Origin: RBG-16-66-20 sp049651845
Lineage (GTDB): Bacteria; Pseudomonadota; Gammaproteobacteria; Burkholderiales; SG8-39
Direction: 5' to 3'
Length of the DNA stretch: 36,768 nt
Assembly (NCBI GenBank): GCA_049651845.1
Contig: JBASCW010000085.1
Span: 1-36,768 of the forward strand
In this document: positions 31,480 through 36,768 of the stretch, in pieces
Numbering within the stretch: position 1 is the first letter of the stretch
Layout of the letters: each line of letters opens with the position of its first letter
Translations under genes and position numbers: made by a program
Notes under the pieces: model-generated
The model's database searches: none
Told to the model about the DNA's origin: nothing
The model's input: only the letters and a program-made list of their open reading frames with translations

Positions 31480-32364
31480 CTACCGCAGGGCCGACTTCAG
31501 CAGCTTGCCCATCTCCGCGGGGTTCTTCGTCACCTTGATGCCGCAGGCATCCATGACCGAGAGCTTTTCCTGCGCAGTGCCCTTGCCGCCGGAGATGATC
31601 GCGCCCGCATGGCCCATGCGCTTGCCGGGCGGCGCGGTGACGCCGGCGATGAAGCCCACCACCGGCTTCTTCATGTTGGCCTTCACCCATTGCGCCGCGT
31701 TCTCCTCGTCCGAGCCGCCGATCTCGCCGATCATGATCACGGCATCGGTGTCCGGGTCGTCGTTGAAGAGCTTGAGCACGTCGATGTGTTTCATGCCGTT
31801 CACCGGGTCGCCGCCGATGCCGACCGCCGTGGACTGGCCGATGCCGAGCTCGGTGAGCTGGCCCACCGCCTCGTAGGTGAGCGTGCCGGAGCGCGACACC
31901 ACGCCGACGCGTCCCTTCTTGTGGATGTGGCCCGGCATGATGCCGATCTTGATTTCCTCGGGCGTGATCACGCCGGGGCAGTTCGGGCCCACCAGCAGGC
32001 TGCGCCGGTTCTGCTTGCGCATGCGCTCGCGCACCTCGATCATGTCGCGCACCGGGATGCCCTCGGTGATGCAGATCACGAGGTCCAGGTCGGCCTCCAC
32101 CGCCTCCCAGATCGCCGCCGCGGCGAAGGGCGGCGGAACATAGATGACCGAAGTGTTCACGCCGAGCTTTTCTTTTGATTCCTTTACAGAACCAAAGATG
32201 GGTATTCCCTCGAAATTCTCCCCCGCCTTCTTCGGATTCACGCCCGCGACGTAGCAGTTCCTGCCGTTGGCGTAGGCGCGGCTGGTCTGCGTGTGGAACA
32301 TGCCGGTCTTGCCCGTGATGCCCTGCGTCACCACGCGGGTGTTCCTGTTGATGAGAATGCTCAT
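31480..32364 (-). CDS. sucD: Succinyl-CoA synthetase (ligase), alpha subunit
   Basis: 294-aa subunit that carries the phosphorylated active-site His. The N-terminal CoA-binding Rossmann domain (QGITGKTGMFHTQTSRAYAN) and VGPNCPGVITPEE, GHIHKKGRVGVVSRSGTLTYEA are intact. The catalytic loop is GKRMGHAGAIISGGKGTA with the His in GHAGA. It makes ATP or GTP in the TCA cycle with SucC. Malate thiokinase (MtkB) is the close relative; the PNCPGVITPEE form and GGKGTAQEK loop fit SucD better. The ATG at 32364 overlaps the sucC stop (ATGA). Its ribosome site GGAGGAAG lies inside the codons of the SucC basic tail. Confidence 0.92.
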   Translation of the reverse strand: MSILINRNTRVVTQGITGKTGMFHTQTSRAYANGRNCYVAGVNPKKAGENFEGIPIFGSVKESKEKLGVNTSVIYVPPPFAAAAIWEAVEADLDLVICITEGIPVRDMIEVRERMRKQNRRSLLVGPNCPGVITPEEIKIGIMPGHIHKKGRVGVVSRSGTLTYEAVGQLTELGIGQSTAVGIGGDPVNGMKHIDVLKLFNDDPDTDAVIMIGEIGGSDEENAAQWVKANMKKPVVGFIAGVTAPPGKRMGHAGAIISGGKGTAQEKLSVMDACGIKVTKNPAEMGKLLKSALR

Positions 32365-33605
32365 TTCTTCTTCCTCCGCGCCACCTTCTTCTTGGGTTTC
32401 GCTTTGGGCCTGGGTTTCGCCTTGGGCCTGGGTTTCGCCTTCTTCTTTTTCAAGGCCGCAACCACCTTCTTCGCCGCATCCGCCATGTTGTCGGCCGAGA
32501 TGATCGGCAGCCCGGAATCCTTGAGGATCTTCTTGCCGATGTCCTCGTTGGTGCCCTTCATGCGCACCACGAGCGGCACCGCGAGATGCACCTCGCGCGC
32601 CGCGGCGACGATGCCGGAGGCGATGGTGTCGCATTTCATGATGCCGCCGAAGATGTTGACCAGGATCGCCCGCACCTTCTTGTTCGACAGCATGATCTTG
32701 AACGCGGCGGTCACCTTCTCGGCGGTCGCGCCGCCGCCCACGTCGAGGAAGTTCGCCGGCGAGCCGCCAAACAGCTTGATGGTGTCCATGGTCGCCATGG
32801 CGAGGCCCGCGCCGTTCACCATGCAGCCGATCGCGCCGTCGAGCGAGATGTAGTTCAGGTCGTACTTCGAGGCCTCGATCTCGAGCGGGTCCTCCTCGTC
32901 GAGATCGCGCATCGCCACGATGTCGGGATGGCGAAACAGCGCGTTGTCGTCGAAGTTGAGCTTGGAATCGAGCGCCACCACCCTGCCATCGCCGGTGAGG
33001 ATCAGCGGGTTGATCTCGGCGAGCGAGGCGTCGGTCTCCCAGAAGCACCGGTACAGCGACTGCAGCAGGGCGCCCGCCTGCCGCAGCGCGCCCTCGGGCA
33101 CGCCGATCTTGCGCGCGACGCCCTGCGCCTCGGCGTCGGTCAGCCCGGCGGCCGGATCGACGAACACCTTGTGGATCTTCTCGGGCGTCCTGGCGGCGAC
33201 TTCCTCGATGTCCATGCCGCCCTCGGAGGAGGCCATCAGCACGACCTTCTGCGTGCCGCGGTCCACCACCATGCCAACGTAGAGCTCCTTCTTGATGTCG
33301 GCGCCCTCTTCGATGAGCAGGCGCCGCACCTTCTGGCCGCCCGCGCCCGTCTGGTGCGTGACGAGCTGCATGCCGAGGATCTTGCCCGCCAGCGACTTCA
33401 CCTCGGGCAGCGATCTTGCGACCTTGACGCCGCCGCCCTTGCCGCGGCCGCCGGCGTGGATCTGCGCCTTCACGACCCAGACGCTGCCGCCCAGCTTCTT
33501 GGCGGCCTCGACAGCCTCGTCGACGCTGAAGCATGGAACGCCGCGCGGCGTCGGCACGCCGAATTTGCGGAACAGTTCCTTGCCCTGGTACTCGTGGATT
33601 TTCAT
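32361..33605 (-). CDS. sucC: Succinyl-CoA synthetase, beta subunit with a basic C-terminal tail
   Basis: 414-aa subunit with the N-terminal ATP-grasp fold (MKIHEYQGKELFRKFGVPTP, VVKAQIHAGGRGKGGGVK) and the C-terminal ligase domain (FLDVGGGATAEKV, ILVNIFGGIMKCD). Normal SucC ends near residue 388; here residues 386-414 add a tail made of Lys, Pro, Arg and Ala with two KPRPKA repeats, unlike any usual SucC. The body is intact, so enzyme activity is expected. ATG 33605 has GGGAGAG upstream, held in a hairpin (33611-33630). A near-operator TTGACGCGGATCAT (33663-33676) and a TAATAT -10 (33633-33638) lie upstream. It is followed by sucD with a 4-base overlap. Confidence 0.92.
   Translation of the reverse strand: MKIHEYQGKELFRKFGVPTPRGVPCFSVDEAVEAAKKLGGSVWVVKAQIHAGGRGKGGGVKVARSLPEVKSLAGKILGMQLVTHQTGAGGQKVRRLLIEEGADIKKELYVGMVVDRGTQKVVLMASSEGGMDIEEVAARTPEKIHKVFVDPAAGLTDAEAQGVARKIGVPEGALRQAGALLQSLYRCFWETDASLAEINPLILTGDGRVVALDSKLNFDDNALFRHPDIVAMRDLDEEDPLEIEASKYDLNYISLDGAIGCMVNGAGLAMATMDTIKLFGGSPANFLDVGGGATAEKVTAAFKIMLSNKKVRAILVNIFGGIMKCDTIASGIVAAAREVHLAVPLVVRMKGTNEDIGKKILKDSGLPIISADNMADAAKKVVAALKKKKAKPRPKAKPRPKAKPKKKVARRKKK
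32400..32435 (-). repeat. 18-bp direct tandem repeat coding the SucC basic tail
   Basis: Two adjacent near-identical 18-bp units (32400-32417 and 32418-32435) encode consecutive KPRPKA hexapeptides in the C-terminal tail of SucC, so the tail has probably grown by slippage or duplication. Confidence 0.75.
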
Positions 33606-33610
33606 GCGGC

Positions 33611-33630
33611 GGCGCTCTCCCTGGAGCGCC
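33611..33630 (-). promoter_or_regulatory. Hairpin enclosing the sucC ribosome-binding site
   Basis: Perfect seven-base stem GGCGCTC / GAGCGCC with a six-base loop directly before the sucC start. On the minus strand the Shine-Dalgarno GGGAGAG spans the loop and the 3' arm, so folding would limit ribosome access. Whether it is a real control element or just GC-rich chance is unknown. Confidence 0.4.
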
Positions 33631-33662
33631 GCATATTAGCATCGCCCCGCGCGCCGAAATCA

Positions 33663-33676
33663 TTGACGCGGATCAT
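33663..33676. promoter_or_regulatory. Imperfect FNR-like operator TTGACGCGGATCAT upstream of sucC
   Basis: Left arm TTGAC is exact; right arm ATCAT has one mismatch to ATCAA. The -10-like TAATAT (33633-33638, minus strand) is centred 34 bp from the site centre, close to the 33 bp seen at the four better sites. This makes it a plausible weak member of the same set. Confidence 0.45.
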
Positions 33677-33753
33677 GCAGGGTCGCCGCGGTGCAGCGGC
33701 CCCCGGAAATAGGAGGCCGGGCATCCGCACCCAGGAGGAATTCGCGTGCCCGG

Positions 33754-34035
33754 TTAGACTTTCCGGAAGACGAGCACCGCGGCGATCAGCGCCACCACGC
33801 TCGCACCCCACAGCGGCAGGCGCGTCGCGGCAAGCCAAATCAAATGAATGTAGGCGGCGAGCAGCAGCGAGATGAACAGGCGGTCGCCGCGCGTGGTGCG
33901 GATCAGCAGGATGCCGCGGCGCGGCGCGCCGCCCGGCGCAAAGCGCTCCCACAGGCTCATGCCGGCGAGCAGCAACGCGATGACCGCAAAGAACAGCGCG
34001 GTCTGCCACGTCCATGCCATCCAGCTCAGGTCCAT
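33754..34035 (-). CDS. DUF2160 small membrane protein of a Glp-type ABC transporter
   Basis: 93-aa protein with three hydrophobic segments (TALFFAVIALLLAGMSLW, LFISLLLAAYIHLIWLAA, GASVVALIAAVLVF) and the family signature WERFAPGGAPRRGILLIRTTRGDRLFI. DUF2160 proteins accompany glycerol-type ABC transporters (GlpSTPQV group). ATG 34035 with GAGGAG seven bases upstream is preferred to the GTG six bases earlier. It follows the GlpQ-like permease by 24 bases. The substrate-binding protein gene expected next is absent; sucC follows instead after 148 bp. Confidence 0.85.
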   Translation of the reverse strand: MDLSWMAWTWQTALFFAVIALLLAGMSLWERFAPGGAPRRGILLIRTTRGDRLFISLLLAAYIHLIWLAATRLPLWGASVVALIAAVLVFRKV

Positions 34036-34059
34036 GCGCACGCTCCTCGCCGCACGAGA

Positions 34060-36647
<2,588 letters not shown>

Positions 36648-36768
36648 CTGAGAATTACCTAACCGTGTGACACTAGATCAGCTCAGCCTGGGTCCAGCAA
36701 GCGGCGATGATCGCGGAGCGCCGTTGTGCGGATTTGAGCCGGCCGCGCGCGGTGTGTTTCAGCTCGGC
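36648..36768 (-). mobile_element. End of an IS630-like insertion sequence (runs off the window)
   Basis: Sequence homologous to the ATPase gene stops at a TA dinucleotide (36646-36647), the target used by IS630-family elements. The element then begins CTGAGAATTACCTAACC and leads into the 3' end of a transposase gene on the minus strand. Only one end is visible, so the partner inverted repeat and target duplication cannot be checked. Confidence 0.7.
36673..36768 (-). CDS. IS630-family transposase, last 31 residues (partial)
   Basis: The open frame from the window edge ends at TAG 36673-36675. Its 31 residues include TARGRLKSAQRRSAIIAACW and the end TQAELI, matching the usual C-terminus of IS630-type DDE transposases (arginine-rich RLKSAQRR followed by FW/CW-QAEL). 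The catalytic domain is outside. The family call rests on this short tail plus the TA insertion site. Confidence 0.65.
   Translation of the reverse strand, partial: AELKHTARGRLKSAQRRSAIIAACWTQAELI

Noticed and set aside
32400..32435. Tandem repeat as the start of a CRISPR or VNTR array
   Set aside because: Only two units, no spacers, and it is explained as coding sequence of the SucC tail.
31480..33605. Malate thiokinase (mtkAB) instead of sucCD
   Set aside because: Motifs such as PNCPGVITPEE and GGKGTAQEK fit SucD; no other serine-cycle genes are adjacent. It cannot be excluded without a phylogeny.
31480..33663. One long 727-residue minus-strand frame joining sucC and sucD regions
   Set aside because: Its first part is an out-of-frame reading of sucC; only the segment from 32364 down is the real SucD, while SucC lies in another frame.

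Overview
The window looks like chromosomal DNA from a high-GC betaproteobacterium (Burkholderiales/Rhodocyclales type). This is inferred from the GC-rich codon use, the Bug/TctC binding proteins, the TTT and TRAP carboxylate transporters, SirB2 and NnrS proteins, and a formate dehydrogenase whose beta subunit is a NuoE-NuoF fusion. No rRNA, tRNA or CRISPR array was seen.

Left part (1-13.5 kb): a one-carbon/oxalate module. It holds the start of oxalyl-CoA decarboxylase (oxc), a divergent cysteine-free Crp/Fnr-type regulator, a tripartite tricarboxylate-type transporter (tctA, tctB, tctC), formate-tetrahydrofolate ligase (fhs) and an NAD-dependent molybdenum/tungsten formate dehydrogenase (fused beta subunit plus alpha subunit). 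Four copies of one palindrome, TTGAC-NGCN-GTCAA, lie in front of oxc/regulator, tctC, fhs and the fdh operon. The recognition helix of the regulator carries the E-x-x-S-R signature of FNR-like proteins that read TTGA half-sites. Together these suggest a local regulon: take up a small carboxylate (oxalate is the obvious candidate), decarboxylate oxalyl-CoA to formyl-CoA, then oxidise formate to CO2 for NADH or assimilate it through 10-formyl-THF. Embedded in this part is a separate metal unit: a yybP-ykoY (Mn2+) riboswitch leads an ArsB/NhaD-type permease and a UspA gene, with a divergent terC gene beside it.

Middle part (13.5-29 kb): accessory metabolism. In order come a cytochrome P450, an unrecognised 193-aa protein, an EamA exporter, an aldo/keto reductase, a methyltransferase, a class II glutamine amidotransferase, a lipoprotein Cu/Zn superoxide dismutase, a complete TRAP transporter, a twin cNMP-domain protein without a DNA-binding domain, an orphan TctC next to an ACP-FAAL-PlsC three-domain lipid enzyme, a SirB2 protein, and NnrS behind a consensus FNR/NNR box.

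Right part (29-36.8 kb, all minus strand): a truncated redoxin remnant, a secreted cyclase-family protein, a BenE-type transporter, sucCD (SucC has an unusual Lys/Pro/Arg tail), and a GlpSTPQV-type ABC transporter operon. The ATPase gene of that operon is cut just after where Walker A should be by an IS630-like element that runs off the window. No substrate-binding protein gene lies at the downstream end of this operon.
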